Assembly (NCBI GenBank): GCA_963824415.1
Contig: CAWGPM010000014.1
Location: 186,001-250,000, forward strand
From: JABDQA01 sp963824415
GTDB taxonomy: Bacteria > Desulfobacterota > Desulfobulbia > Desulfobulbales > Desulfocapsaceae
Length of the DNA stretch: 64,000 nucleotides
Direction: 5' to 3'
The notes under the pieces were generated by a model, which was given only the letters and a program-made list of their open reading frames with translations, ran no database searches and had not been told where the DNA came from. Made by a program: the position numbers and the translations under genes. Shown piece by piece: positions 45,337 to 55,429 of this stretch (its first letter is position 1; each line of letters starts with the position of its first letter).

Positions 45337-46097
45337 GCCTGAATAACTGGATTCTATCCGATAAAAACAAACAACAATGGCTGGCTCAGCGAGGAGTTAA
45401 CTACCTGTTGATTGTACCTCCCAATAAGCAGACCATTTACAGCGAGTTTATTGGAGAAGCGCTGCGCAGCCATAATGGGGCGAGCCGATTCACGCAAATC
45501 AAGAACAAGCTCTCGGATGATGAAAAATCTGCACTGGTGGATCTCACCCCAGTTCTTCTTAAAAATAAAGATGCGGAAGCGCTGTTTTTCAAGAGTGATA
45601 CACATTGGACACCGTATGGCGCTTACCTCGGATACACCGCAATTGCAGAAAAAATCGAAGCCCTGTTTCCAGATCTTCAATTCAAAAAAGATTTTACTTT
45701 CACTAAAACAATCACAAGAAGATGTGACAGCAGCACAAAAAACTGCGGAGATCTGACAAACATGCTCCTGGATTATGAGGTTTTTGCAGAGTCTTATAGA
45801 AATGTTAATTTATCTCATTCATGTGCAGTAAAGAAGCCACTCGACTTTCAACCCCAGAACACATACTCCGGCCGTACAGATCGAAATTATAGAACCAGCT
45901 GCCCGCAGGGAAAACTAAAAGCGGTTGTCTTCTTTGATTCGTTCTTCATTGCCGTTGAACCCTACCTTTCAGAGAGTTTTAAGGAAGTTGTATATCTTTT
46001 CAAGGCATACGATCAGAATGATGTTGAGCTATTGTTAGAGACATTCAAGCCCGATATCATCATAGAAGAGAGAGTGGAACGCTTCCTCGGCTATTGA
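45330..46097 (+). pseudogene. AlgJ/AlgX-like SGNH acetyltransferase, 5' truncated
   Basis: About 255 residues of the periplasmic partner of MBOAT O-acetylation systems remain. Visible are WLAQRGVNYLLIVPPNKQTIY, the catalytic FFKSDTHWTPYGAY motif and the C-terminal FFDSFF Ser motif. The signal anchor and first portion are gone; upstream sequence in this frame has no plausible start and is an MBOAT remnant in a different frame. Catalytic Asp, His and Ser are present, so the original product was active, but expression now is doubtful. Confidence 0.6.
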
Positions 46098-46157
46098 TAG
46101 AGCATGGCCAGAAGGATGTTGAGCTATTAATTGCGACATTTAAGCAAGGTATCATGA
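46020..46157 (+). repeat. imperfect direct repeat of the AlgJ/AlgX gene end
   Basis: GATGTTGAGCTATT begins at 46020 and again at 46115. About 43 bases match imperfectly (46020-46062 against 46115-46157), and the second copy translates to a variant of the same ending (DVELLIATFKQG against DVELLLETFKPD). It looks like the 3' stub of a second, diverged tandem copy. Confidence 0.6.
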
Positions 46158-46289
46158 TTAAGCGTATCTTTTGCATATGATTTTGCTATAGAATGAAGCA
46201 ACCTGTGCAAGGCAGAATAATTTCTTCAACATTGCTACAATGCTCTCTTTTACTTTTTTCTCACAGATCAATAACGGAATTTTATCCCG

Positions 46290-47117
46290 ATGATTAAAAA
46301 CCTCATTAAGAACACCCCATTGCTGGGGCAATTCGCGGCATATATAAGATATCAGGACTTCAAAAGAAAAGTACGGAAGGTCGACAAGATAGAGGGCGCT
46401 CACCCCGTTGACTTGGCTGGTATCCCAATCCCTCCTGCTGAACTTCGTTTCAGGGTCCATGGCGACCTGAGCCAGAAAACATTTCTCAACGTAGGCAGGC
46501 AGGTTGCAAACAATATAAGAAATTGTGTTGAGCGTGTTGAGGGTGAGTGGGCTTCATTTAGAGATGTACTGGATTTTGGTTGCGGCAGTGCCCGGATAAT
46601 CCGCTATTTTCTTGCAGAAGAAGACGGGAAACAATTTACCGGGATAGATATCAACCAGGAACTGATAGAGTGGTGCGAGACCCACATCAATGGTGTCATA
46701 TGGAAATTGACGCCAACACATCCGCCAACTTCTTTGGTGGATAAAAGTTTTGACTTTATCTACGGTATCTCTGTGTTTACCCATCTTGACAGAGAACTCC
46801 AGACACTTTGGCTGAAAGAGCTTGATCGACTCATTCGACCAGGAGGGTTGATACTGCTCACGGTGAACGGAACCACGTATGCCCGCCATATCAACCTGGA
46901 TGAGCAAAAGAGAGGAAAATTCATAGATAATGGATTCTTGTATCTCTCGGGTGTCACAGGCAAATGGAAGCTCGATGGGCTGCCCGACTTCTATCAGACG
47001 GCGATTCAGACCACCGATCAGGTACAGCATGAGTGGAGTAAGTTTTTTGAAATCCTGGGACATTTTGAAGGTGGAATAAACAAACTGCAAGACGCTGTTT
47101 TGTTAAAACCTCGATGA
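46290..47117 (+). CDS. class I SAM-dependent methyltransferase
   Basis: The 275-residue protein has a Rossmann methyltransferase domain: VLDFGCGSARIIRYF (motif I) near residue 92, GIDINQELIEWC, FDFIYGISVFTHL and LIRPGGLILLTV. The C-terminal part is typical of methyltransferases in polysaccharide clusters. The substrate is unknown. There is no good ribosome binding site before ATG 46290, and the gene is AT-rich like the island around it. Confidence 0.8.
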   Translation: MIKNLIKNTPLLGQFAAYIRYQDFKRKVRKVDKIEGAHPVDLAGIPIPPAELRFRVHGDLSQKTFLNVGRQVANNIRNCVERVEGEWASFRDVLDFGCGSARIIRYFLAEEDGKQFTGIDINQELIEWCETHINGVIWKLTPTHPPTSLVDKSFDFIYGISVFTHLDRELQTLWLKELDRLIRPGGLILLTVNGTTYARHINLDEQKRGKFIDNGFLYLSGVTGKWKLDGLPDFYQTAIQTTDQVQHEWSKFFEILGHFEGGINKLQDAVLLKPR

Positions 47118-47429
47118 TGATCTTACTCCATGTCGAAAAAATGGTTCAGAAGTGCTTTTTTATCAGATGGTTAGGTCCACATATTTATCTTGAATTCCCT
47201 TCATGATTATGTAAACAGCTGAACCAGCTGCGGCGTTGAGGGAGAAATTATTCTTTTATCAGTTCTTCTAGCTTATTACAGACTCGACATTCTTTTCAGC
47301 TAGGTTAGAGAAAACAAACGTGTCAGACAAGCACCTGCATCCAAGCATAGAGCAAGAAAGTAAATTTGAAGACCTGCTGCTGGAAATATCTATAGGACCA
47401 TGCGCGTACTGCACACCTCACAGCGCTGA
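47118..47429 (+). other. gap upstream of a hypothetical gene
   Basis: About 310 bases. A GTG-initiated frame from 47320 stays open to 47535 (71 codons, with a GPCAYC pair), but it overlaps the better frame that follows and is not recognised. Nothing else is seen. Confidence 0.35.
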
Positions 47430-47459
47430 GAACGAGCCTATAATGAAGGCGCCAGGCCG

Positions 47460-47795
47460 TTGCGGCTCGTCTGGGTCGGTCCGGAAGATAATCAATCAAC
47501 TGATTCCACGGCAGCTCTGTTCAAACATTTGGTAGCTCCGCGCACCGTTATGGCCCTGTCCGATAATGACACGAAAGAACTTCTTCACGACCAGGTCATG
47601 TTTACACCGATGCAGGCTGAGGGGGAGGACGACAAAGAGTTCGCGACCATTCCTGATTTTAACGACTATGCCGCTGAGTTGCGGGAGAAGAATTTCGCTC
47701 TGCAGGTACAGTCAGGGATAGCGCTGCTTGAAAATGTTGCACGCAAAAGTGCGGCCTTTGTGCAGCAGAAAACCTTTAGCGAAGCAAGTCAATAA
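47460..47795 (+). CDS. hypothetical protein, possibly 5' truncated
   Basis: This frame encodes up to 111 residues with codon use like a real gene, ending in a helical, Gln/Ala/Lys-rich stretch (ALLENVARKSAAFVQQKT). TTG 47460 is the longest start; ATG at 47551 is an alternative. The reading frame stays open upstream of 47460 to 47430, consistent with a lost N-terminus. I do not recognise the family. It sits 132 bases before the arylsulfatase. Confidence 0.4.
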   Translation: MRLVWVGPEDNQSTDSTAALFKHLVAPRTVMALSDNDTKELLHDQVMFTPMQAEGEDDKEFATIPDFNDYAAELREKNFALQVQSGIALLENVARKSAAFVQQKTFSEASQ

Positions 47796-47927
47796 TGAGA
47801 TGAGAAAAACACTTCTCAGTATTTTAGACAAAGGAACAGTTTTCCAGGCTGAAGGTTCCGCCCTAATATGGAAAACGAACTAAGATTCAGCAATAAAGAT
47901 ATATACAACCTCAGGAGGTCAACTGGT

Positions 47928-50441
47928 ATGGAAACGTATTGGAAATTAAGAACATTTGCGTTGTTGTTGGTGTTCATGGGAATGTTCAATTTCTGCGCAG
48001 GAATAATGGCTGCCGACGGCACGCCTGGTTCCCCTGATGCAACCGCTGTAATTGATGGAAAACAACTTCCCGCTCCCGACCCGAAATTCGGGGGCGTCAT
48101 TAAAGAGGACGCGCTCAGCTCCACCCCCTGGTGGGCTCCGCGCATTGTCCCCCCCGAAGGAGCGCCAAACGTGCTGCTGATTATCACCGATGACGCGGGC
48201 TTCGGGGTACCGAGTACCTTCGGCGGTGTCATTCCAACACCAGCGATGGATCGTGTCGCCCAGAGCGGGTTGCGCTTCAACAATATCCACTCGACCGCAC
48301 TGTGCTCACCAACGCGCGCTGCACTCATTACCGGCCGCAACCATCACTCAGCGGGCTTTGGCGTGATTTCGGAACAGTCAACGGGATTTCCAGGTTACAA
48401 TAGTATCATCGCCAAGGATAAGGCGACCATCGGGCGTATCCTGCTTGATAATGGTTACGCCACTTCATGGTTCGGCAAGGATCACAATGTCCCGGCCTTT
48501 GCCGCCAGTCAGGCGGGGCCTTTTGATGAGTGGCCGATCGGCATGGGGTTCGAGTACTTCTATGGTTTTGTTGGTGGCGATGCCAACCAGTGGCAGCCGA
48601 ACCTGTTCCGCAATACCACCCAGATTTATCCCTTTGCTGGCAAGCCGGAATGGAACCTGATCACCGGGATGGCAGACGACGCTATCGACCATCTCAATAA
48701 ATTGAACCAGATCTCACCCAGCAAACCGTTTTTTGTCAAGTATGCTCCCGGCGCGACTCACGCACCGCATCATCCTACGAAGGAATGGGTGGATAAGATA
48801 AGTGCCATGCACCTTTTCGATGAGGGCTGGAACAAACTCCGCGAGCAGATTTTCGAGAACCAGAAAAAGCTTGGGGTAATCCCGCAGGATACCCAACTGG
48901 AACCATGGCCGACAAAGGTACTCAAGAACTGGGATGACTGCACACCAGAAGAGAAGAAGCTCTTCATCAAGCAGGTGGAGATCTTCGCCGCCTATGCCGC
49001 GTATAACGACCATGAAATCGGGCGTGTGATTCAGGCCATCGAAGACATGGGCAAGCTCGATAACACCCTTGTCATCTATATCAACGGTGACAACGGCACC
49101 AGTGCCGAAGGCGGTCCGCTTGGAACCCCCAACGAAGTCGCCTTCTTTAATGGCGTAAACGAGATGCCGATCGATGTTCAGATGAAGTGGTATGATGTCT
49201 GGGGCACCGAGCAAACCTATAACCACATGTCGGCAGGCTGGTCCTGGGCGTTTGATACACCCTTCACCTGGTTCAAGCAAAACGCCTCCAAGCTTGGGGG
49301 CATCCGTCAAAACATGGCAATCATGTGGCCGGAACGCATCAAGGATACGGGTGGTCTGCGTGAACAGTTTGCCCACGTGAACGATATTGTGCCCACCATT
49401 CTCGAGGCTGCCGGAATTGCGGCTCCCGAAATGGTAGATGGGATCCAACAGTCCCCAATCGAGGGTACCAGCCTGGTCTACACCTTTGACAAAGAGAACG
49501 CTGAGGTGCCATCGATGCACAAGACCCAATATTTCGAGATGATGGGCCAGTGGGCCCTCTACCACGAAGGCTGGCTGCTCAGCACCAAGGTGAACCGGGC
49601 GCCCTGGGAAGCCTTCGGCCCGGCCAATCCGGACCCGCTCAACAACCAGGTGCTCGAACTCTATGATCTCTCCAAGGACTTCAGCCAGTCCCAGAACATC
49701 GCCGAACAGCATCCGGACAAGGTAAAAGAGATGAAAAACATGTTCATCGAAGAGGCCAAGAAGTACCAGGTCTTTCCGCTGGACGCCTCGGTTGCCGCCC
49801 GCATCGTTGCTCCGCGCCCGAACATCACTGCCGGACGCTCGGAGTTTGTTTACACTTATCCGATGGTTGGCCTGCCGCAGGGAGATTCGCCGTCCATTCT
49901 GAACAGTTCGTATACGATCACTGCGGACATCGATGTACCTGAAGGCGGCGCGGAAGGCATGATCCTCGCTTCTGGCGGCCGTTTTGCGGGCTACGGATTC
50001 TATCTACTCAAGGGCAAGCCGGTCTTCCTCTGGAATATGATCGACCTGGAACGTATCAAATGGGAAGGCCCCAACGCACTCACGCCCGGCAACCATACCG
50101 TCGAGTTCGATTTCAAATATGATGGCCTCGGGGCTGGCACCCTGCGCTTCAACAACATGAGTGGTCTTGGCCGGCCCGGCACCGGTACGCTGAAGGTAGA
50201 CGGCCAGGTTGTCGACACCAAAAAGATGGAAAAAACCCTGCCGATGATTCTGCAGTGGGATGAAGCTTTTGACATCGGCTCAGACACGTTAACAGGCGTG
50301 AATGACGCTGACTATCTGCCGCCATTTGCCCTGACTGCAAAACTTAACAAGTTGACGTTGAAAGTTGATCGCCCAGAACTCTCAGCAGAGGACATCAAGA
50401 AACTTGAAACGGCAATGCGGAACAACAAGGTAAGTGAATAA
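47928..50441 (+). CDS. exported arylsulfatase, formylglycine type
   Basis: This hydrolase releases sulfate from organic sulfate esters. The 837-residue protein has a signal peptide (residues 1-28), a sulfatase domain with ITDDAGFG metal Asp residues (about 88-89), the Cys-type maturation motif CSPTR (126-130), FFVKYAPGATHAPHH and GDNGTSAEGG, then a C-terminal beta-rich domain. The Cys motif requires a formylglycine-generating enzyme or AtsB, not seen in the window. AGGAGG nine bases upstream fixes ATG 47928. GC content is higher than in the flanking island genes. Confidence 0.92.
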   Translation: METYWKLRTFALLLVFMGMFNFCAGIMAADGTPGSPDATAVIDGKQLPAPDPKFGGVIKEDALSSTPWWAPRIVPPEGAPNVLLIITDDAGFGVPSTFGGVIPTPAMDRVAQSGLRFNNIHSTALCSPTRAALITGRNHHSAGFGVISEQSTGFPGYNSIIAKDKATIGRILLDNGYATSWFGKDHNVPAFAASQAGPFDEWPIGMGFEYFYGFVGGDANQWQPNLFRNTTQIYPFAGKPEWNLITGMADDAIDHLNKLNQISPSKPFFVKYAPGATHAPHHPTKEWVDKISAMHLFDEGWNKLREQIFENQKKLGVIPQDTQLEPWPTKVLKNWDDCTPEEKKLFIKQVEIFAAYAAYNDHEIGRVIQAIEDMGKLDNTLVIYINGDNGTSAEGGPLGTPNEVAFFNGVNEMPIDVQMKWYDVWGTEQTYNHMSAGWSWAFDTPFTWFKQNASKLGGIRQNMAIMWPERIKDTGGLREQFAHVNDIVPTILEAAGIAAPEMVDGIQQSPIEGTSLVYTFDKENAEVPSMHKTQYFEMMGQWALYHEGWLLSTKVNRAPWEAFGPANPDPLNNQVLELYDLSKDFSQSQNIAEQHPDKVKEMKNMFIEEAKKYQVFPLDASVAARIVAPRPNITAGRSEFVYTYPMVGLPQGDSPSILNSSYTITADIDVPEGGAEGMILASGGRFAGYGFYLLKGKPVFLWNMIDLERIKWEGPNALTPGNHTVEFDFKYDGLGAGTLRFNNMSGLGRPGTGTLKVDGQVVDTKKMEKTLPMILQWDEAFDIGSDTLTGVNDADYLPPFALTAKLNKLTLKVDRPELSAEDIKKLETAMRNNKVSE

Positions 50442-50527
50442 TAGTTTTCTTGCTGGCGGATAACGCTGGTTAAACGGTCTATAACGATGAGAACCAGGTT
50501 GACCGCCTATTGAATAAGACCTGTAAG

Positions 50528-50562
50528 CTATCGGGCCGGGCCTGAAAAATCCGGCTCGATAG
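50528..50562 (+). terminator. strong hairpin after the arylsulfatase gene
   Basis: CTATCGGGCCGG pairs with CCGGCTCGATAG (12 pairs, one of them G-U) around an 11-base loop. No T run follows, so termination would be Rho-assisted or the stem may protect the arylsulfatase mRNA. Confidence 0.5.
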
Positions 50563-50607
50563 GAATCAGACGATGAACCTATACCCATAGTTAAGCGGTA
50601 GAAATAT

Positions 50608-51004
50608 ATGAAAGTGCTGCATACGGTGCAGAAGTGCTACTGCCTTTTAGCAGGAATTGTCCCGTTCTTTTTCTGCGCAACAAATAATGCTCTCGCACAG
50701 CAAGCCGATGCCTGGCAGAACGAAATAACGATCTACGGGTGGTGGTGGTATGCGGGAATAGACGGCGCCGTGAACTCCCCCGGTGGGTCAAAAGACATCA
50801 CCGTTGAAGCCATGGACATTATTGAAAATCTGAACCGAGGGGTCTGAGTATAGCTACCAATTGTTTGCCGCAATTGGTTATCGTTTCAGCTGGGGAGATG
50901 TCAGATTGGGATATCGCCACCTGAAATTCGAAATGGATGACGATGAGATCATGCAGGACCTGCAGATCAGTGGTCCACTTCTGGGGGTCGGATTCAGGTT
51001 TTAA
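50608..51004 (+). pseudogene. outer-membrane beta-barrel protein gene with internal deletion
   Basis: The 5' part encodes a signal peptide and EITIYGWWWYAGIDGAV, typical of small outer-membrane barrels that open with an aromatic strand, and it stops at 50847. From about 50845 another frame gives YQLFAAIGYRFSWGDVRLGY and ends GPLLGVGFRF, a classical C-terminal beta-strand with terminal Phe. About 125 residues remain of a protein that normally has roughly 250. The middle is deleted and the frame shifted. Confidence 0.65.
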
Positions 51005-51329
51005 GGGTAACGCACCATATCATCCAGGTTGCAGGTGTCTTGCGCCCGCTCCGACTGATGAACCCGGGATGCAGCCAGCAAGGGGATCGGGATCATCTGG
51101 CAGGATTGCTTAATGTGCGATATAACCCTGGATTGCTTCAAAGTCATTACACGGCAGAGTGCGTCTATCGGGTGCAGCATCTCTTGAAGCAATGGACATA
51201 ATTTTCTGGTAAGGTTGAAAAATTCCTGAGTTGTAAGCGTTTGTGCTTACGGGACACTGTTCTCATGCAAGTTCTCTCTTTCAAGAAAACGGTTAACACA
51301 CAATTCATGAAGGTGAAATAAGATATTCC
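51005..51329 (+). other. gap before the AsmA-like gene
   Basis: About 325 bases. GTAAGC (51233-51238) and GCTTAC (51245-51250) form an operator-like dyad or small hairpin about 80 bases before the AsmA-like start. A 63-codon minus-strand frame (51001-51192) is open but unrecognised. Confidence 0.35.
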
Positions 51330-54300
51330 ATGACAAATAGGAAGATAATCTTCAGCCTCCTGGTCTTCCTATTTGCCCTTACCACGCTTTTCTCTGTTGC
51401 CATCCTTATAACTCCGTGGCTCATCGATAACACTTCCGTTGGCGGAAAGATTCGCAGCGAAGTTTCTCATCTGATCGGCGGAGAATTTGATTTTAAACAG
51501 CTTGATCTTTCGATTATTCCCAGACCTCATCTGGTAATTGCCAATCCTGAAATTAACCTTCCCCAGCACTTGTCTGCTTCGGCAGAGACAATAGAATTAT
51601 ATCTTGAAATTTTGCCACTGCTCAGAGGAAGTTTCTCTCTCCAACAGGTATTGATCAAACAGCCAGAGATCACTGTTACGGTGCCTGAATCGACCACTGG
51701 AAAGAAAAAATCATCCAGCCCATTTGAGATTAGCCAGGTGGTACCGACCTTGTCGAACGCCCTTGCCAAGCTGTCGAAAATCTATCTACCTGTAAAACAT
51801 GGAACCATTTCCAAGGGCAACATAGCCCTGGTTTATGACAATAAAACCGTATTTAAACTGTATGACGTTGAGGCGGATTTCCTAGATTCGTCGAAAAATA
51901 TAGCATTTCAGATAACAGCTGCTTCCGACATTATTGATAAAGTCTTGGTCACCGGTTCGATAAACACCGAGCAAAGCAAAAATAGCGCCCATATTGAGCT
52001 GGAAAAATTACAGTTTGGCAATGCTTATACGGCTTTTTTACCGGATGCCGGTCTTAAAATCCATGCTGGTGATACCGATATAACCATGGACTTTTCCATG
52101 GAAAACAGCGATCAAATTGCCCTGGATTTCAAACTTGCTGCACCATCTGTTCTCCTGGATCGTGCAGGCCAGGCAACAGATATCAAGATACAGAGACTGG
52201 CTGGCCGTTTGGACTTAAACCCTGATGCTGCCACCGTTACCTTGTCGGAACTGCTGCTGGAGAATCCTGCGCTGGATGTCTCCGGCAGTTTGACAGTATC
52301 TGAAAAAGTTCCAAAAGTTCTCCTGAACCTGAAAGGTCAGGACATCGACATAAAATCCACCCGTTTGGCGGCTCTTGCATTAGCAGGGGGAGAGGCAACG
52401 ATCTAAACCGTTTTTGATATCTTGAAAGGCGGCACTCTTCCACTTGTTTCAGTATCGGGTGTGGCAAACTCCTTAGACGAACTTTGGGATCTGGATACCC
52501 TTGTTGTTAAGTCCAGCCTCAAGCAGGCAGATGTTAAAATTCCTGGCGTGAACTTGGAGTTGCAGAGCGTTTCAGGCGATATTGCACTTTCGCGGGGAAA
52601 ACTCGCAGGAGAAAACATACAGGGCCGGGTGAAACATTCATCGATCCAAGATGGCAGATTGAATCTTGATCTTGACAAAGCACCACTGCCTCTTCACATC
52701 GAGGCCGCGATACGTGCCGATGCCGCCGATGTTCCGGCAATCCTGAAGCTCTTTTCAGATGATCGGGAGTTGCAAAATGAGCTTGCTCAGATCCATGATC
52801 TACAGGGAAGTGCCCATGCAAAATTACTCCTCGATGGCGACACTGACCAACTGCATGTTGATGTTTCAGCAACCGATATTCAACTTGCTGCACGTCACGA
52901 GAAAAGCCCCTATCCACTGAGCATTGCCGGTGGTGATGTAACCTATGATGGGAACCAGATACGGTGGCAGAAACTCCATGGTTCGTTCGGAGCCTCTTCG
53001 TTTGCCTCATTTTCAGGTAATCTTGATCTTGGCGAGACAAAGAATTTTGAGGTTGCCTCCGGGACGTCACGTGTTGATGTGTCTGAAATTCTGCCATGGA
53101 TTTCATCGTATGAAAAATTGGGGGGGATCGCCAGATACTATGGTGGCGGCAAGAGTATTTTACAATTATCGAAGGTCAGGTTGGGCGGCCCACTTAAAAA
53201 CTTTCACCGATGGCACTATGATATTGCCGGCGAGATTGAAGATCTTGTTCTTCATGATTTACCCAAAAATCCCGGACCGCTGACTATCGGCGCTCTGAAA
53301 TTTAATGCTGATCAGCAAAAACTTGAATATTGGGATGGGCGTGTACTCATGCTCGATAGTTCAGTAACGGTGTCCGGCGCGCACCTGCATTATAGGGCAG
53401 GGCTTGACAAGGATGTCAGTTTGAGCTTTGCCGGGCAGATTGGCCCCAAAACCGCAGAGTGGCTCTCGCAGATTACCGGTATTCCGGCTTGGGTGAAGCT
53501 TAAGCCGCTTGCCTTGACAACTTCACATCTCTCCTATTCGAATAACGAGACTCGCAACCTGACAGCAGCGTTGGCATCGCAGAACGGCCTCGAGATGAGT
53601 GCTGATGTAAGCTGGAATGCACAAGACGTGGTCGTTAATAAGCTCGTTCTCAAGGACCGTGACTATCAGGCAAGTCTTGGTGGCAGATATAAAGACCAGT
53701 CAGTTGATCTTAGTTTTGAAGGATTACTCCACGAATCTACTTTGACCCAAATAATTCAGATAACTCCTTATCTCAGCGGTTCACTTGGCGGCAAAGCACG
53801 AATCCGTCTCAATCTTAAAAAACCATACAAGGTGAATCTTGCTGGAGAACTGGATGGAGAAAACCTGCACCTTCCTCAGAAGCTCAAGGCGCCTTTGATA
53901 ATTAATAAAATAACCGTAAGAGGAGAGCCAGATGCAATAGGGATCAGCTCCGCAGAGTTGACCTGGAGCGATATGGCGATGACGCTTATCGGAAGTATCA
54001 AGCCCGGATCATCAGAAACAATGCTGGTCGATTTGGCTTTGCAGGCTGATAGTATTGATGTGGAAAAAATCATGGATAGTCTGGGTGGCTATAACAAGTC
54101 GCTTGGCGAAAAATCCACTGCAACGCCTTTCCCTTTGCCGATTACAGGGAACATTCATTGCAAAACCAAGCAGCTAAAAACGAAGTCTCTAACGGTCCAA
54201 CCGCTCCATGCTGATATCATGCTTCATGAAGACGCTGCTGAAATCACGCTGAAAGAAACCAGTCTGTGTGGTATCCCCATATCGGGCACCATTAGATATT

Positions 54301-54992
54301 CACCTCAAGACATTGCCTTCAATCTAAAATCAGAGGCAAAAGCTCAACCGTTAAATACCACTCTGAATTGTTTTTCAGATCAACATTTCAAAGCCGATGG
54401 GACGTTTGATCTGGATGGGGTTCTCAATGGACACGGCACCATAAAAGACCTTTTTAAAACGGCCTCGGGACACTTCGTCGTAACCATTTCTAACGGACAT
54501 ATCTATCGCGATATAATCCTGCTCAATGTGATGAAGTTTCTCAACATCGCTGAAATACTGACTGACCGTGTAACGGCAAAACAGATGTTGGAGAAAGGGT
54601 TGGGCTTTAGGCGATTTGAAATGCAGGCCACATTAAAGAACGAATCACTTGAGTTTGAAAAAATTATACTGGACAGCGATGAAATGATACTCTCCGGTGC
54701 AGGAGAATTTGATATCCGCCAGAGGCAAATTAAATCTACTCTCTTGGTGTCGGCGCAGGCAACCGCGAACACGATTATGGGGCGTATTCCTTTGATTGGC
54801 GGCGTTCTGAAGACCATCGATACCATACCTTTGAGTTTACAGGGGGCTATCGATGATGTTCATGTTATACCTCTAGAACCGTCAGCTATTGGTTACGAGT
54901 TGCAGGAAATTATGCGAGGCACCCTAGGGGTGCCGATGAAACTGGTTCATATAGACGATTTCCACCGGTCAGCGAACAATGAGAAGAAATGA
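51330..54992 (+). pseudogene. AsmA-like envelope protein gene interrupted by in-frame TAA
   Basis: AsmA-family proteins are large, periplasm-spanning beta proteins linked to phospholipid transport to the outer membrane. An N-terminal membrane anchor (FSLLVFLFALTTLFSVAIL) starts a 358-residue part ending at a TAA at 52404-52406. The same frame continues directly (FDILKGGTLPLVSV) for 856 more residues to an AsmA-like C-terminal domain with TASGHFVVTISNGHIYRDI. Total would be about 1,220 residues. A CAA-to-TAA change would explain it; a sequencing error or readthrough are alternatives. If translated as two pieces, the second lacks a signal. Confidence 0.75.
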
Positions 54993-55026
54993 ACTACCCT
55001 GCCACAAGCAGCGGGATAGTTCATTT
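54989..55026 (+). terminator. hairpin at the end of the AsmA-like gene
   Basis: ATGAACTA (54989-54996) pairs with TAGTTCAT (55017-55024) with further pairing inside, followed by TTTG. It overlaps the stop codon. The T tract is short, so strength is uncertain. Confidence 0.5.
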
Positions 55027-55049
55027 GTCTGCTTTTTGAGATTTTTTAT

Positions 55050-55255
55050 CTGCACACAAACGAACGCTCGAGCATGCAATTGCAGTATCCGAGTCACTTA
55101 TCAGGAGCTTCTATGAAGAGGTCTGGCTTGTAATCGATGAACCCATTTTATATGGAAGTTGGGCAATTGGAGAGAAGCGCTTTTCATACCAAGACGTAAT
55201 AGTTGCCACGAAACTATATCGAAGGGTAGGAGTGGAGGAGGAGCAGTGGCAGTGA
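55050..55255 (+). pseudogene. unidentified 3' gene fragment beside tRNA-Arg
   Basis: A frame with no start codon is open for about 65 codons and ends TGA at 55253-55255. The product includes SLIRSFYEEVWLVIDEP and DVIVATKLYRRVGVEEE, which look protein-like but match no family I recognise. It may be the surviving tail of a gene cut when the island formed. Confidence 0.3.
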
Positions 55256-55258
55256 ATC

Positions 55259-55334
55259 TGGTGATCCCGGTAGGATTCGAACCTACGACACCGAGATTAG
55301 GAATCTCGTGCTCTATCCCCTGAGCTACGGGACC
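55259..55334 (-). tRNA. tRNA-Arg (anticodon CCU)
   Basis: On the minus strand a full cloverleaf is present: acceptor GGTCCCG/CGGGATC (one G-U pair), D arm GCTC/GAGC, anticodon stem CGAGA/TCTCG with loop TTCCTAA, T arm GTAGG/CCTAC with TTCGAAT, discriminator A at 55262 and an encoded CCA (55261-55259). Anticodon CCT reads AGG. It is the inner boundary between the AT-rich island and the GC-richer region to the right. Confidence 0.95.
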
Positions 55335-55429
55335 ACACCGTTGCGAGACCGTGATTTTTACCAGAATGTGTCGAAATTCGCTATCGCTTTTTAAAGCTCA
55401 ACCATACATGATCGTAGCTTCTTGCAAAG

